Shown: in pieces, positions 1-11,379 of the stretch
Position numbering within the stretch: the first letter of the stretch is position 1
How the letters are laid out: each line of letters begins with the position of its first letter
Translations under genes and position numbers: made by a program
Notes under the pieces: model-generated
The model's input: only the letters and a program-made list of their open reading frames with translations
Databases searched by the model: none
What the model was told of the DNA's origin: nothing
Source: Gigaspora margarita
Taxonomy: Eukaryota > Glomeromycota > Glomeromycetes > Diversisporales > Gigasporaceae
Length of the DNA stretch: 64,000 nt
Direction: 5' to 3'
Assembly (NCBI GenBank): GCA_009809945.1
Contig: WTPW01000786.1
Coordinates: 244,136-308,135, forward strand

Positions 1-64
1 TAGTATTTATTACCAGTACATGAAAATTTCCAATGTCTCTCTATTCCTATATGGTTATAATTTC

Positions 65-295
65 CTATATTTTTTTTCTTTGTCTAGTATATACTAACTG
101 ATCACAAGAGAAACATATTGCTATTCCGATTTCAGGAGCATATGAACCACTATTCGGCAATCGTATTAATCTTCTAGCTTCAAGATATTTTTTACTTTCA
201 TTAGGTAATAGATTATTCTCTCTGAAATATGTAAGACGTTCCCAAATCCATTTCATCCACTCACTAAGAGTTTCATTATTATGAATTTGTGGCAT
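65..295 (-). CDS. Hypothetical protein, possibly the last exon of a gene
   Basis: A 76-residue frame starting at Met 295 and ending at TAG. The same frame stays open upstream to about 388 without another Met, and that stretch also reads like protein (acidic, with an AEWIEYC segment), so the visible Met may lie inside an exon. The protein is rich in Trp and Arg near its start (SEWMKWIWERL) and has a single CFSC pair near the end. I do not recognise the family. There is no intact neighbour on this strand, and no clear promoter or poly(A) signal was seen. Confidence 0.35.
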   Translation of the reverse strand: MPQIHNNETLSEWMKWIWERLTYFRENNLLPNESKKYLEARRLIRLPNSGSYAPEIGIAICFSCDQLVYTRQRKKI

Positions 296-698
296 ATTAC
301 AATATTCAATCCATTCAGCATCAGTACAATCAATTTCATGAGTATTTATGCCAACTATTTTATAACTTATTATAGTGTGTTTTAGAGATTATATGATTTA
401 TATCCTATTTAGAAATTATACGCTTTATATACTATTTAGAGATTTAGACCTATTGGATTTAATAACTTTATACATTATAAATATGCGATTCAATTTTAGT
501 GTGATTGGGTTTTTGAGTTATCTTTTAGATCCAGTTCAAAATAATCCATAAAAATATTTTAAATTTAGCTAAGGTTGAGTTAATTTGTATCGACCTATTT
601 GTCTGCCATATTATTTTTTGCTTAGCTCGATCTACATATATAATTGCAAGTCAATTATTAAATATTATATATAAGCAAGATATATTAATCATGATACA

Positions 699-1097
699 AT
701 GCTAGCATATAATCAAAATTTTCTTGAACAATTGTATACTATTCCTTCATATATCTATATGCCCAGGCCCAAAGGGGCGACCCTAAAGGGTCATAATGTG
801 TTAAGAAAATATATGTCTTCAGAAATATATGGAAGATGCATTAAATGTCAACATTGGTATAAAGGTTTGGTGAATACCCATTTAAGACATCAACAATATT
901 GCTATCCATATTTTAAAAGACAAGCAGTACTAACTATTCAGCGAGTATTTTGTTCATGGTATCAAAAGCGAATAGATTTAGCTAAAACAATCCAGCATAC
1001 AGTAATTAAATAGCTATATCGACCAGGTGGCACATTAATAAGACAAGCCAAAGATCGATATTATCAAAATGCAAATAATATTCGACATAGTTTTTGA
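699..1097 (+). pseudogene. IQ-motif / zinc-finger-like small protein with an in-frame stop
   Basis: The frame opens with ATG 699 and meets TAG at 1011-1013, but the same frame continues to TGA 1095-1097 with protein-like sequence (LYRPGGTLIRQAKDRYYQ). The part before the stop has a CIKCQHW...HLRHQQYC pattern that could bind zinc, then TIQRVFCSWYQKR, which resembles an IQ motif (IQxxxRGxxxR-like). The TAG sits where a Trp or another residue would keep the protein intact, so this is either a nonsense mutant of a roughly 130-residue protein or a shorter 104-residue protein. Codons 23-31 (positions 766-792) are made from a hairpin micro-repeat that is translated as RPKGATLKG. No function is assigned. 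Confidence 0.4.
766..792. repeat. Hairpin micro-repeat inside a reading frame (variant)
   Basis: Two abutting inverted repeats, GGCCCAAAGGGGC-like and GACCCTAAAGGGTC, are read in frame as part of the 699-1097 ORF. They share the GACCC..GGGTC stem with the copies at 3263-3330 and 5725-5750. Confidence 0.5.
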
Positions 1098-2432
1098 GAA
1101 AAAAATCTTTCAGAGGTCATATCATAATATATAGCGATTTTTTAATATGATAACCCTAAAATAGATCGAAAGCCTAGGTTCTCATCTATATAACAGTATA
1201 TGTTTTATTTATATAACATCAAAATCTATTAAGATATAGTGTCTCAAATATGATTAACTATTTCACAATTTTTTATTCTGTAGATCATGATAATTATATT
1301 AATTATAAAGAAATTTGTTGCATGCTTATTTTTTTATACGATATTCTTAATGTAATAAAAATTTTAAATTCCAATGGCTATGGAAAAGTATGACGTGAGA
1401 ATTTTTACTGAGCTCAGGTTAGCGAAATTTTTTGGCAAAGTGATTGTACGTTAATCTACTAAATCTCATGATATGCCTCTAAAATTAACCTCATATTTTT
1501 TTATATAAAAATAAGAAGATACAACTTACATTCTTAATTTATGAGAGTAAATCTGATTATCCTCCAAGGCATATAAAAGATCAGGGATGGGCATAAATTT
1601 GAATACTTTTATACCATTTATTGGTGATCAAGTTTATACAGCAGATTGTACGGAATAGTTTTCAAAAAAATAAGTATTTTAGAAATTACTGAAGATTTGG
1701 ATAGTTGGATGACCAAATTATATAGTAGGAGGATATAAATACCTATCTTAAAAACTATGCCATACTAACCTAATCATTTATATCATACTGAACTCGCTTA
1801 TCAATATTGTATAAAGATGCATAATTTGTGAAATTTGTAAATCAAAAAAAAGATATCACTACTACAAAAAATTATATGATCTGCCATCATACAATATGAA
1901 GGATATAGTAACACCTTTATTTTTAACTGTAGGGAAATAAGCCGTATATATAGCTGGAAATTTACTTCTTGTTCCTGCGAAAAATTAACAGTACAAATTA
2001 AGCATTTTTATTACTTAACAAGTTTGACTAACTATAAAATTTTAAACTACTTAATATTTGATACTTCTACCTTATTTAATAAAACTAAACTGAATAATAT
2101 TTATGTATATATACAATATTTATTATGATCATCTATAATAAAGAAATTATCAGACGCATATATATAAGATTTATTACGATCGCCTATAGTAAATAAATAT
2201 AGTATGTATGCTAATCATTGGATGCATATTACATGATTTATTATGATCACCTATAGTATGTATGCTAATCATCAGATGCATATATACAAGATTATTATGA
2301 TCACCTATAGTAAGTAAATTTAGAATTTAAATTTTTCATTTTGGATCGTTTGGCCCAAGATATAATGAAAATTATACTTCTTTAGGATGCTATACCATGA
2401 TTATCTGACGATTGATTTGGTTGTGTCAGCTA
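1098..2432. other. AT-rich intergenic region with a short tandem repeat
   Basis: I see no supportable gene. From about 2118 to 2315 a degenerate unit of roughly 50-70 bases recurs four times, each copy holding TTATTATGATCACCTATAGTA or a close variant. The array lies just upstream of the Myb/SANT-like gene. Confidence 0.5.
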
Positions 2433-3408
2433 ATGATACTAATCACTGTTGAGTCGCGGTTGAGTTGCAGTATTTTTTTTCTATATAATTCTATAAAAAA
2501 CAGGTATATTGCTGTAGAGTCGCAGTTGAGTTACGTTAGAAACTTAGTTATATGGACTGACGATCAATTGAGCATATTAATTGCTGAAAGAAGAAATAGA
2601 AATACCAACTATCATAATATTCCTGGAAGTAGTAAGGTAAGTTTTTGGAATAATATAGCGAAAATAATTAATAAGAGATTTAGTACCAACTATATAGAAT
2701 ATCAATGCAAGGGTAAATTTCAAAATCTTGTAAGGGATCACACTGTAAGTATTTTATGAGGCACTTATTGTCAGATTAAACTATAATTAGGTTGTAATAC
2801 TGTATAACCTAGCAATTTTCTTGATTCTTGTTAGTTGATGTGCCAATATATGGGCAGAAATCGTGCAGGGCATAGAACTAGAACTGGAGCACAATACTTT
2901 GAGGAGTTCCGTTCACATTTTTGGGAGAGACCAGGTAAGGTTCTACATTAATCTCTAAGATTTGTCTGTCTTTGCTATAAGTGTCTTTGAAATAGAAACA
3001 AATCATTGATTTGTTAATTATATGTAAAAAAATCTAGAAACACAATTTAATCAAATACACAATATAAATGCATCCTCAAGGCAACGAGAGATAAGACGTC
3101 ATAATCGTACTCCTCCACCATCTTATGAAGAAATTTCATCCATAATGAGTCGTCGCAAGTCCACTACCACCCAAAGAGATCGTACAGCATCTCCTGACCA
3201 CAGAGTTTCTAGTAATAGGAGAGTGAGTACTAATAATAATGAAAATAATGAGGGCGAAAATAGACCTAAAGGGTCATTGCTTCACAATACTGCCCCAGAA
3301 CGTAGACCCGAAGGGTCATTGCTTCGCAATAATAGTGATATTAGTATGCCCGATATAGGAGGTAGCCAACCACCTTCCTGTATAGAAAATATAAATGAAG
3401 AGAATTAG
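2433..3408 (+). CDS. Myb/SANT-like (trihelix-type) DNA-binding protein, three exons
   Basis: Predicted exons are 2433-2744, 2835-2934 and 3038-3408. The introns are 90 and 103 nt, with GTAAGT and GTAAGG donors and AG acceptors; joined, they give an uninterrupted frame of 260 codons. Exon 1 encodes the recognisable part: WTDDQLSILIAERR, then FWNNIAKIINKRF and QCKGKFQNLVRDH. This is the Trp-anchored helix pattern of Myb/SANT-like (Myb_DNA-bind_4) domains, so sequence-specific DNA binding in the nucleus is likely. Exon 2 reads YMGRNRAGHRTRTGAQYFEEF. Exon 3 is hydrophilic, Arg/Ser/Asn-rich and disordered, and holds two copies of a translated hairpin repeat. The start is uncertain: the first 35 residues include a duplicated GTTGAGTCGC-type stretch and may be 5' UTR. 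An AATAAA lies at about 3484. The gene looks intact, unlike most in the window. Confidence 0.6.
3263..3330. repeat. Two tandem twin-hairpin micro-repeats translated in frame
   Basis: Copies at 3263-3288 and 3305-3330, 42 nt apart. Each is a GACCC-loop-GGGTC hairpin followed directly by an ATTGC-TTC-GCAAT hairpin. The second copy is perfect in both stems. They are translated as RPKGSLLHN and RPEGSLLRN in the Myb/SANT-like protein. Confidence 0.7.
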
Positions 3409-5394
3409 CTTAGGAACTTTAGTAGCTTTAGGAGCTAAAGTAGCAATATGATCTATAGGTCTGACTATTTGTTTAAAAGTATATAATAAAGACCTTGCGC
3501 CCTAGAAGAAAAGCATCCATTGTGATATTAAATAACTTGCTTCCATAAAACTCTTTATACTCTCTATACTATAAAATAAACTTACCCTGAACTATTGCTT
3601 AAATGGCATAAGCGGTACGATTGTTTGTTGTTATTACTGTTTACGTGATTATACCATTATGCTGACAGTTGATTTCTCAACAGACTGAGGAATAACGAAG
3701 TTATTTTGTCCAACTTTCCCAATGAACCGTGGATTGTTGAGGTAGATTATTGTCAAGTTGTGGTTCCAAGAGGTGGATTCCAAGCCAAAGTTAAGTATAT
3801 TAGTGTTATTATATTTTTGTGAACGACAAGTATACTAAAAAGAGAAGAAGTCTTAGCTACGGTTATAAACCTCCTACTCGCCAAATCTAACTGCCTTTTT
3901 TGACTAAACCGATTGTAGGCTAGCAGGGGGGACTTTCGTTTCCGATGATTTCTGGGATCGACATTACACAAGTATTTATACAGTGTAGTACTGTAAAACC
4001 AGAATTTTTTGGGTCTAAGCAAACTTAAAAAAAAAATAACAATCGATACAATACTTTATTAACAAAAGAGCTTCCTAGCAAGCGTCTCTTTGTTGAATCA
4101 CGGTGAATCAAGCCGAATCACACAATAAAAAGGTAGATATACTAAGAGTTGAAGTATTGACTACTGTATAGCAGAAGGTAATAAAAATAGTTTTTATTGC
4201 TTAATTTATAAACTTTAACGTCATTTTTTTTTCGTCTTTTTTCTTTTGTTATCCAAATTATTAACTTGTTTATTTTTCATTTATAAATTTATATAGACTG
4301 TTTTCGAAATTTATATGTATTCTCTATAAGATGTTTGATTCATTTTAGATGTTCGATAGTATAGTTTTATTAATTATAGATGAAGTATAAAAAATGTGAA
4401 TAAAGGGTGTGTAACTTGTTATAAGAAACTTTATTAATAAAGCTCTTGTGTTTAGAAGCTATATTTTAATCTGAGCGAATAGTTTATTCATTTACAATGC
4501 GATTTGGTTTGCTTCGAAGCTACGAAAGAAATTGTAATATGTTTAATGATTATCTATCTGTTTTCACAGAAAGTGTATCACGTGGATAATAACCCATACT
4601 ATGATTGGTCAACTACCTCATGATCAGACCCGTGCATTTCCAAAAAATACAAAAGTCCCCCTGCTTTGTAGGTTACCCGAGCTATTTATTTGTGGAGTGA
4701 CTGACTCGCCGTCAGTATTTATGTGTTAGAATTTTTTCTAATTACTATTATAGTATAAAAAATATGTGATACAAGTAACTTAAAATCGGTATGTGGTTTG
4801 TACCACATTTCTGCAGAATTAATTCTTACAGTTGATTTATAACAAATATTACCATTACAAATAACTAGAAAGTCCTTTCTTATTATATACGATACTACGA
4901 TAAGAAAAAGCACAAATGGAATTTAGAAGGGCTATACTAAGGAAGAGTACAATGTTCTTTATCAGTAGTATTATTAAAATTCATATGCCATAGGAACTTG
5001 GAATTCCCAGATCTTCAAGATTGTTGACTTTTTCACTTGGTAGTAGCAATCGCCAAATCTAAGGGGTCTATGTTCCTAAAAGGACACTAAATATATTTAG
5101 TATTTGGGTCTTACAACTGAAATAGAGTTTCTTTGTTAAGTGTAATCTGGCAGTATTAGAGTAATGCAATTACTAATCATATTACTAGCAAGTTTTTTTA
5201 GATTTAGCAAATAGTTGATATAAAAATAAGCGATTTTTTCTACTTCTTGTAAGTGGATTATAATAATATTTATTTGCTCATATATAATTTTTTTATCCGA
5301 CTATAATTTATTTTTAAAATAATATTATTTTGTCTAATGGTGTCTATAAAAATGAATTTGACTTACTAAATTTTTTTGTATTTAGGAATATAAA
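3409..5394. other. Region without a supportable gene
   Basis: Holds AATAAA near 3484 for the gene upstream. A + strand frame at about 3670-3825 reads RLRNNEVILSNFPNEPWIVE and onward, ending in a stop after about 50 residues; it might be an exon fragment but has no partner. Around 4560-4720 the base composition is less AT-rich, but no frame is convincing. Confidence 0.4.
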
Positions 5395-5649
5395 ATGAGC
5401 ACTAAAGATAGAACTACTCCCAAGACTAATAACGAAGCTACTACCCCCAAGACTAATAATACTACCACCCCCAAGACCATTAATAGTAATGCCCCCAAGA
5501 CTAACAATTCCAATCCAGAAAGCGATCAAAAAAAGCTATCTGGTATAGGCATAATTCTTGATTATCAAATACTATATAATTACCCTAGTATCAACCCTAT
5601 AACATTTTCAAAAGTAATAAAAACTCGCGATTACTATGACCGCCTCTAA
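5395..5649 (+). CDS. Small TPKTNN-repeat protein, hypothetical
   Basis: An 84-residue frame from ATG 5395 to TAA. The first 45 residues are four imperfect repeats of (T/A)PKTNN with Thr, Asn and Lys, encoded by near-identical CCCAAGACTAATAA units. The C-terminal half (LSGIGIILDYQILYNYPS and onward) is not repetitive. A good acceptor-like stretch (TTTTTTTGTATTTAG) lies 7 bases before the ATG, so this may be an exon of a longer gene. No known domain. The repeats could be disordered linker or low-complexity coding expansion. Confidence 0.35.
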   Translation: MSTKDRTTPKTNNEATTPKTNNTTTPKTINSNAPKTNNSNPESDQKKLSGIGIILDYQILYNYPSINPITFSKVIKTRDYYDRL

Positions 5650-5724
5650 CAGGTGACTTAATTTTTTATTTGTATTTGCATTATTTTATTTGTATATTAC
5701 TATTCTGGCAAAGAAAAATTATTA

Positions 5725-5860
5725 GACCCAAAGGATCATTGCTTCGCAATGTATATTAATATTGTTTTTATAAGACTATGACCTTAAGGTCATATACTAT
5801 ATTATACAAGGTGCAGTATATAATACAGTAGTCACATAATATTGTGATCTTGAGGTTATG
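5725..5860. repeat. Intergenic twin hairpin and neighbouring palindromes
   Basis: 5725-5750 is a third twin-hairpin copy (GACCC..GGATC stem with one mismatch, then ATTGC-TTC-GCAAT). It is followed by the perfect palindrome TGACCTTAAGGTCA at 5779-5792 and a related GATCTTGAGGTTA at about 5846. They lie between two converging frames and could act as a bidirectional transcript end. Confidence 0.5.
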
Positions 5861-5862
5861 TA

Positions 5863-6201
5863 CTACTGTATAAGTACTGGTGCAAGTGGAACTTCTTTGA
5901 ATCTTTTTTTGATATAAGCTAATAGCTTTTCTAGTAAATTTTTGAGTGGATTAATTAAGATCTTTTCAGCTTGAGATACTGTACATGCTAATATCCAGCC
6001 AATATGGATCTGGTTACCACCCTCACTATTATGTCTATAATGTAACAAAAATCAGTAATTATTCATTACAATATCTTCCATTTCCTTTTGATCTAATATT
6101 ATTTCTTGCAATATCTGTCTATCTTCTTCTGTGATTGGAAAATGAATTTTATTAGGTTTGAAGCCTATGTACTGGGAAACTTGGTCATGTAATTCAGCCA
6201 T
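5863..6201 (-). pseudogene. Unrecognised protein gene downstream of the DNA polymerase, one in-frame TGA
   Basis: Reading from ATG 6201: MAELHDQVSQYIGFKPNK, then an acidic helix-like stretch (EEDRQILQEIILDQKEMED), then NNY, an in-frame TGA, FLLHYRHNSEGGNQIHIGW and a basic amphipathic C-terminus ending at TAG 5863-5865. Ignoring the TGA, the product would be 112 residues. The TGA is best read as a mutated Trp or Arg codon. The gene has the same strand and decay state as the polymerase 90 bases upstream, which suggests that both belonged to one element. No domain recognised. Confidence 0.45.
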
Positions 6202-6291
6202 TATCAACTCTAAATAATAATAATAATAATTAAATATTTATATTTAAAAAAATATTAACTTTAACTATATATTTATTTATTTAACTTATTG

Positions 6292-9200
6292 CTATAAGCT
6301 AGATATGTGAGATACACATTCATTTTGATACTTCTTTGAGAACTTAACGCTTAAAGCTCTTTTTTTAGCCAACTTTGGAGATATTCTATTTGATACAAAA
6401 TTTTTATATGCTTATATACGCCAATGCCCATATAGCAAATCCGAGATTTTATCAGATAATATATATCTTTTATCATTAATAGAAGCTACTGCTCTTTTTT
6501 CTGATTCTACCAAAGATAATATATGATCTTTTGATCGAATATCTATATTCTTAGCATAGAATACTTCATTACCAAAGATGCAATTGTGGTATACTTGGGA
6601 CATAGGATCAAATACTTCATTTTTATCTATCGGATTATCAAATAATAAATTTGCTAATGTGGGCATATAAGTTTCTAAAGCCATATCCTTCATACCTTTC
6701 TGGCTTACTCCTTTATGCTTTGATTTTATGGTTTTATTAGCAAGGACGTAGTGATAAAGTTTTGAATGAATGTGATATAATTTTGCAATTATATCACCAG
6801 AAGTCTCATTCTTAAACTTTCCAATAGTTGTATCCCTATTAAGATTAAAGATATCGGGTCTTTCTTCCATATCTTTATAAATATCTTCAGTCTCAGCTTA
6901 AAATATCATTCTATCAGTATCCATATATCCAAGTTTGGCTTTGTCACCGTATTTTTCTTTTACATATCCATACTAAAATTGATACATATGAAACTTGCTA
7001 AGACCTAAAACTGATACTCCAACAATAATAGGCTTGTTGAGAGTTACACTTGCTTTTCCCATATGTGCTCCTACAAGTATTGGGCTAAGTTGTTTAGCAT
7101 ATTTAAAGATGGTTTACAGATTTTATTTATAAAGACTTTTTCATCTTGTTCACTAGTCATTCTCATAAGTTTTACATCTTGATACTTACAAATATTCTCT
7201 ATAGTCTTTCCATATACTAAATTATTCATAAGCTTGAAGAAATCCTTTTCAAAAGCATTTTTAGCATTTTGATGTTTCTTAGTATTGAATGCAATATATG
7301 GAGCTAGCCAAGGTGTTTGATTGAATGATAAGACCTCTGTAATTTCATCTACTATCATACCTAATTCCATATAGTATTGGAGTTCTTGATAATGAATTAC
7401 ATAATCTGTTCGTGGTCCAAGATGTGGAACTAATTTTTCTGTTTTAATAAATCGACTACCATCTAATTTTTCTACTAGTTCAGTATTATGGGAACTTAAC
7501 CAACTTTTTTCAACTGCTATATTTTCAACTGCTAGGGTAAATCTCTAAGGTACTTATAGGTTTTTAATAGAAAATGGGCATTAATCTTTACAAAATACCT
7601 ATGCTTTGAATCTGCATTAGTTTTAAGAATAATATTGAGCTATTCTTTTTGGAGTTTTGAATTATTTTTAAAATATGCTTCTCTCCATTCCTATTTATAG
7701 TTTCCAATAGATAAATATTGCATTATAGCCCATCCATAGAGATTTGTTGCATTGATATATAAGATTCATATTGTAGGTTTGGATTTGTCATATGTAATTG
7801 GTTTTGTGGGATTGGATAGGTTATATAATTTACTCATTTTTGGGTTATTAGCTTGAAAATATCAATTACATGCCATGGATATACTACCATGCTTGGCTTT
7901 TTTAGTAAAATCATGCATAGACATATCTGTAAATAATTCGATTTTAACTTTGGTCATTTTAAGCATAGCATCCCAAGATAAGGCTAGAGCAGATATATAA
8001 TGGCTAGGATCAAGCTCATAATATTGCATGCATATTTTTTGAAATTGGGTCCAAACATCAGCTAAAGAAAGAACATCATTTTTAAAATAAAGATCATGAT
8101 ACTCATCTAGGTTCTTACACCCAAATTCATTTCATACTTTTTGTACTGAATTTGTGAATTGGTGGGAGTTTAGTTTCTAAAAATCTATCTTGTGAATCGA
8201 TATACTCATAAGGATAAACCCCCTTGCGATATACTAATGCAATTTGCTTATTTGTATGGCCTTGATCTATAAAATGCTTTGTTGTTATTGGATGATTGTC
8301 ACCTAAATTTTTTGTAAGAGATGCCAGACCACTTTTCATAAATTGATAACTATCTATGTATTTGAATTGGTCTACCTTCATTGATTTATAACGCTCAAAT
8401 GTTTCAGCTATAACCTTAATTTGGGATGCATTAACAGATCGTCCAATAGATTCACAAACTAAGTAGGAATTATAGCCTCAGAAGTTGTAGAACACTATTG
8501 GAACTAGTGTTTTTCATGCTTCGATTTTAAGTTTGAGATTGCAATGATTATGAGCTGAACTATAGAATTCTTCAGTAATATGACAATGATCCCAAACTTT
8601 AATATCCAACCCTTTTTCAATACCAATACCTTTATCTATTTTCTCTATTTTTTTTCTGCAATATCAGAAATTTGGAGTCCTCTGGTGGTACTCTTTTTAA
8701 TGCATTAGTAAGCTTTTTATATTCGTCTTCTAATTTAGATAATTTAATTTTATCTATAACAAATTTGCCTTTACAAATCTAACAGGTGTTTGATTCATTG
8801 AATCTTATTTTATCTTTTATAGTCTCAATTCGTTCATATTTTATAGCTAAGACTTCATTAATTTTAACTAATTCTTTATCCATTCTCTTAACAAATTCTT
8901 GTGTGGCGTTTGGTCCTCGATATATGAAAGGCCCCTATATATTTCCAGTATTGGTTCAATAAACTAAATAACCAAAGCTATTGGCTTTTTGCTCTGCAAG
9001 TTTTCACATTTGCCCCTATACTTTTCATCATATTTTTTATTATCAGCTTCAAAGCAGCTATAATAATACATGGAGAATTCATCATTCAATCATAATTTTT
9101 AAACTCTTGGAAGTTATTAACCCCTTCTATTGGCAATGTAACTTTTTGAGGTGCTTCTCCTAATCCGTAGCAATGATCTTGAAGATGCTCTAGTAACTTT

Positions 9201-10596
9201 TTTGATGGCCAACTTATAGTACAACAGTTGCAAAAATACCTTTTACTATGATGAGCAGTATCTTTAAAAACTAACCCATCTATATTTTTTATCCATAGGA
9301 AATGGTTTTTTTGAGCGTACTTACTTGTATCTTCAGTTTTATTAATATTGGTAAGGGCCATAAGATGAATGATATGTGGTCTTTTTGTCATGCATTTATT
9401 TGGTCTTGGATGCTTACAATCTGCAACTTGACATGAGTTGGGTATATAGAAATTTTTACTAGCAATTACAGCCTTTGGAGTAGCGGTTTCTTCCTTCCAT
9501 TCCCATACATTAATTGAAATTTCTGGATTTTGAGCTTCAATCTTATTAAATATTCTAGGACAAATAGGTGTTGGCATTGGTATACCATCCAAATTGACTT
9601 TGTTTAGATATTGTTTAAGTTTTTTTGCTATAAATATCTATTTTCTGAGATGGTCTACATGTCCATCCTGTTCTGCAAAATAACAATCTAAAGCTTCCAT
9701 AAGACAATTATCTGATGGTTTGCCTGTAATTGGGTCGATTATTTTTGAATTATCAGGATTAATTGTACATTTGGTATTGGCAAGCTTTTTAGGAGTAGAC
9801 TTGTATGATCTACTAGTTGTTCTTTGATAAGTATAAGCTTCAATATATAATTTTTCTATTCGAACTAATCACCAATTTGACCTTCTTTTTAACATTTCTT
9901 CAATATCTTTATCTATTTCTGAAGCTACCTGCGATATATGGTCATCTATATCATTTTTTGATAAAAGTGAATGCATTTTACTTCTGTGATGACAATACAT
10001 TATATTATTTTCTTTATCCTCTTTTTTTATTGATTTTTCTACTTTTTCATAATAGCAAAGAGCAACTAATGCTGTTTTTATTTGATCCTTTTCATTGAGC
10101 TCAATTTTAAGAACTCTTGTAATTTCATCTTTAGCATTTTCTAATAACTGAGGCATATATGGCATTTCTGCATATTTTTTAGGATCAGATATTGGTTTGA
10201 TAAATCTATATCTCAGATTTTTTATAGATGGAACTATGGCTTCCCAATTACTTAATAAATTTAAATTATCATGGGGCCTTTCTGGGTCGCTAACTCTAAT
10301 TTGAATAAAGTGAATTTAGCGTCATTTTTTATTAAATCTAAAGCTTTGAGATACTCAAATTCTTCTTGTAATAAATATTCATCTGTGTTAGTTTGAGAAG
10401 TAGAAGAGTCCGAAACTTGATCCAAATGATTACCTGCTTCTGGTTTGATTTGTGAAATTGGAATTAAATTTGTAGTAGGAATAATTTGAGGTTGACATGG
10501 ATTGTTTCGATTAAGATGAACTCTAAGCATTTGTGGTGTTGCACATATATGTCCACATTGATCACAAGTTCGATTTTTTTTATCTTTTCTAGCCAT
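6292..10596 (-). pseudogene. Protein-primed family B DNA polymerase of Maverick/Polinton-like element, decayed
   Basis: About 1,430 codons read from Met 10596 to TAG 6292-6294, broken by stops and at least three frameshifts. In order: an N-terminal C2H2 finger (CDQCGHICATPQMLRVHL) with an acidic linker; a conserved accessory region; a second zinc finger (CNCCTISWPSKKLLEHLQDHC, about 9153-9240); a damaged exonuclease I region near 9040; a CICKGKF-type zinc element with TAG at 8779-8781; and the polymerase core. Core landmarks are NATNLYGWA (motif A, Asp replaced by Asn, about 7730-7753), FFKLMNNLVYGKT (motif B, about 7200-7250) and YMDTDR (motif C, canonical DTDS, 6910-6921). The C-terminus is YGHWRI, TAA, AYKNF. 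Internal stops include TGA 9086, 8514 and 8478 and TAG 8935 and 7691. Maverick/Polinton elements are known from Glomus. No integrase, ATPase or capsid gene was found nearby. The catalytic changes make the product inactive. Confidence 0.75.
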
Positions 10597-10599
10597 GTA

Positions 10600-11379
10600 T
10601 ATAATATAGGTATAATTGATTTAATATATAATACTTATATAAAATTTTTTGTTTAATTAATTATTTCAAAAGATATTATATGGTCCAGTACTATGATAGA
10701 TTATGAGCCAGAGCTTAAAAAAATGATCCTAGATAAGTGAAAAACCTAACACAAATTTTATTAGACTTTGGTTACTTATTAGTATAAATTTTTTATTAAA
10801 CTTAGTATATATTAAATTTTTTATTAGACTTTTTCATTAGACTTAGCATATATCTATCAAAATTTTAGTACTCTGATATAAATTTTTATTAGACTTAGCT
10901 ATATATATCAAAATTTTTATTAGATTTAGCTATGCTAGTAAGTAGTGAAGAATCATCTTTAAAGTGAATTCTGCTATAACAAATAATATTGGTATCCTTT
11001 TTGTTATAGATTTGGGTAAAAGAGTATGTTCTAGATATACAAAAATATTGGTATACTGATTGAGATTTTTGATGCATAAGTGATAGCAAGCAAGATAACA
11101 TAAATTATTATTACCTTTTTGATATAAATTTGAGCAGAAGATTGTATTTTAGATATTTAAAAAATGATATTACTGTACCAGAATGATGATGCAAGCACAA
11201 ATTTATCGTCATTTGAGTGACGACACAAATATAAATTTATACCCTTCTATGACAAAATAATATACTTTTTGATATGAATTTGGATAAATAAATGCATTCT
11301 AGATAGAAATCATTGATTTGATGACACAAATGCAAAATTATATGCAAGATTGATATCATTGAATTTTTATCCCAGAACT
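10600..11379. repeat. Degenerate tandem repeats, no gene
   Basis: From about 10745 to 10930 a unit containing TTTTTATTAGACTTAGCATATAT recurs four to five times. From about 10975 to 11370 a longer unit (CTTTTTGATATAAATTTGG.., then TTCTAGATA.. and GATGACACAAA) recurs about three times. Both are AT-rich and without a convincing frame. Confidence 0.4.

Noticed and set aside
3753..4022. 89-residue minus-strand frame
   Set aside because: No domain or codon pattern; the other strand has a competing fragment and neither is convincing.
6050..6060. TGA as a sense codon for Trp (altered genetic code, or a mitochondrial plasmid polymerase)
   Set aside because: The same elements contain TGG Trp codons, and TAG and TAA also interrupt them. 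Frameshifts and lost catalytic residues show decay. Introns and Ty3/LINE elements are nuclear.
9817..10098. Plus-strand Phe/Leu-rich frame
   Set aside because: Antisense to the polymerase N-terminal region, which has recognisable motifs.
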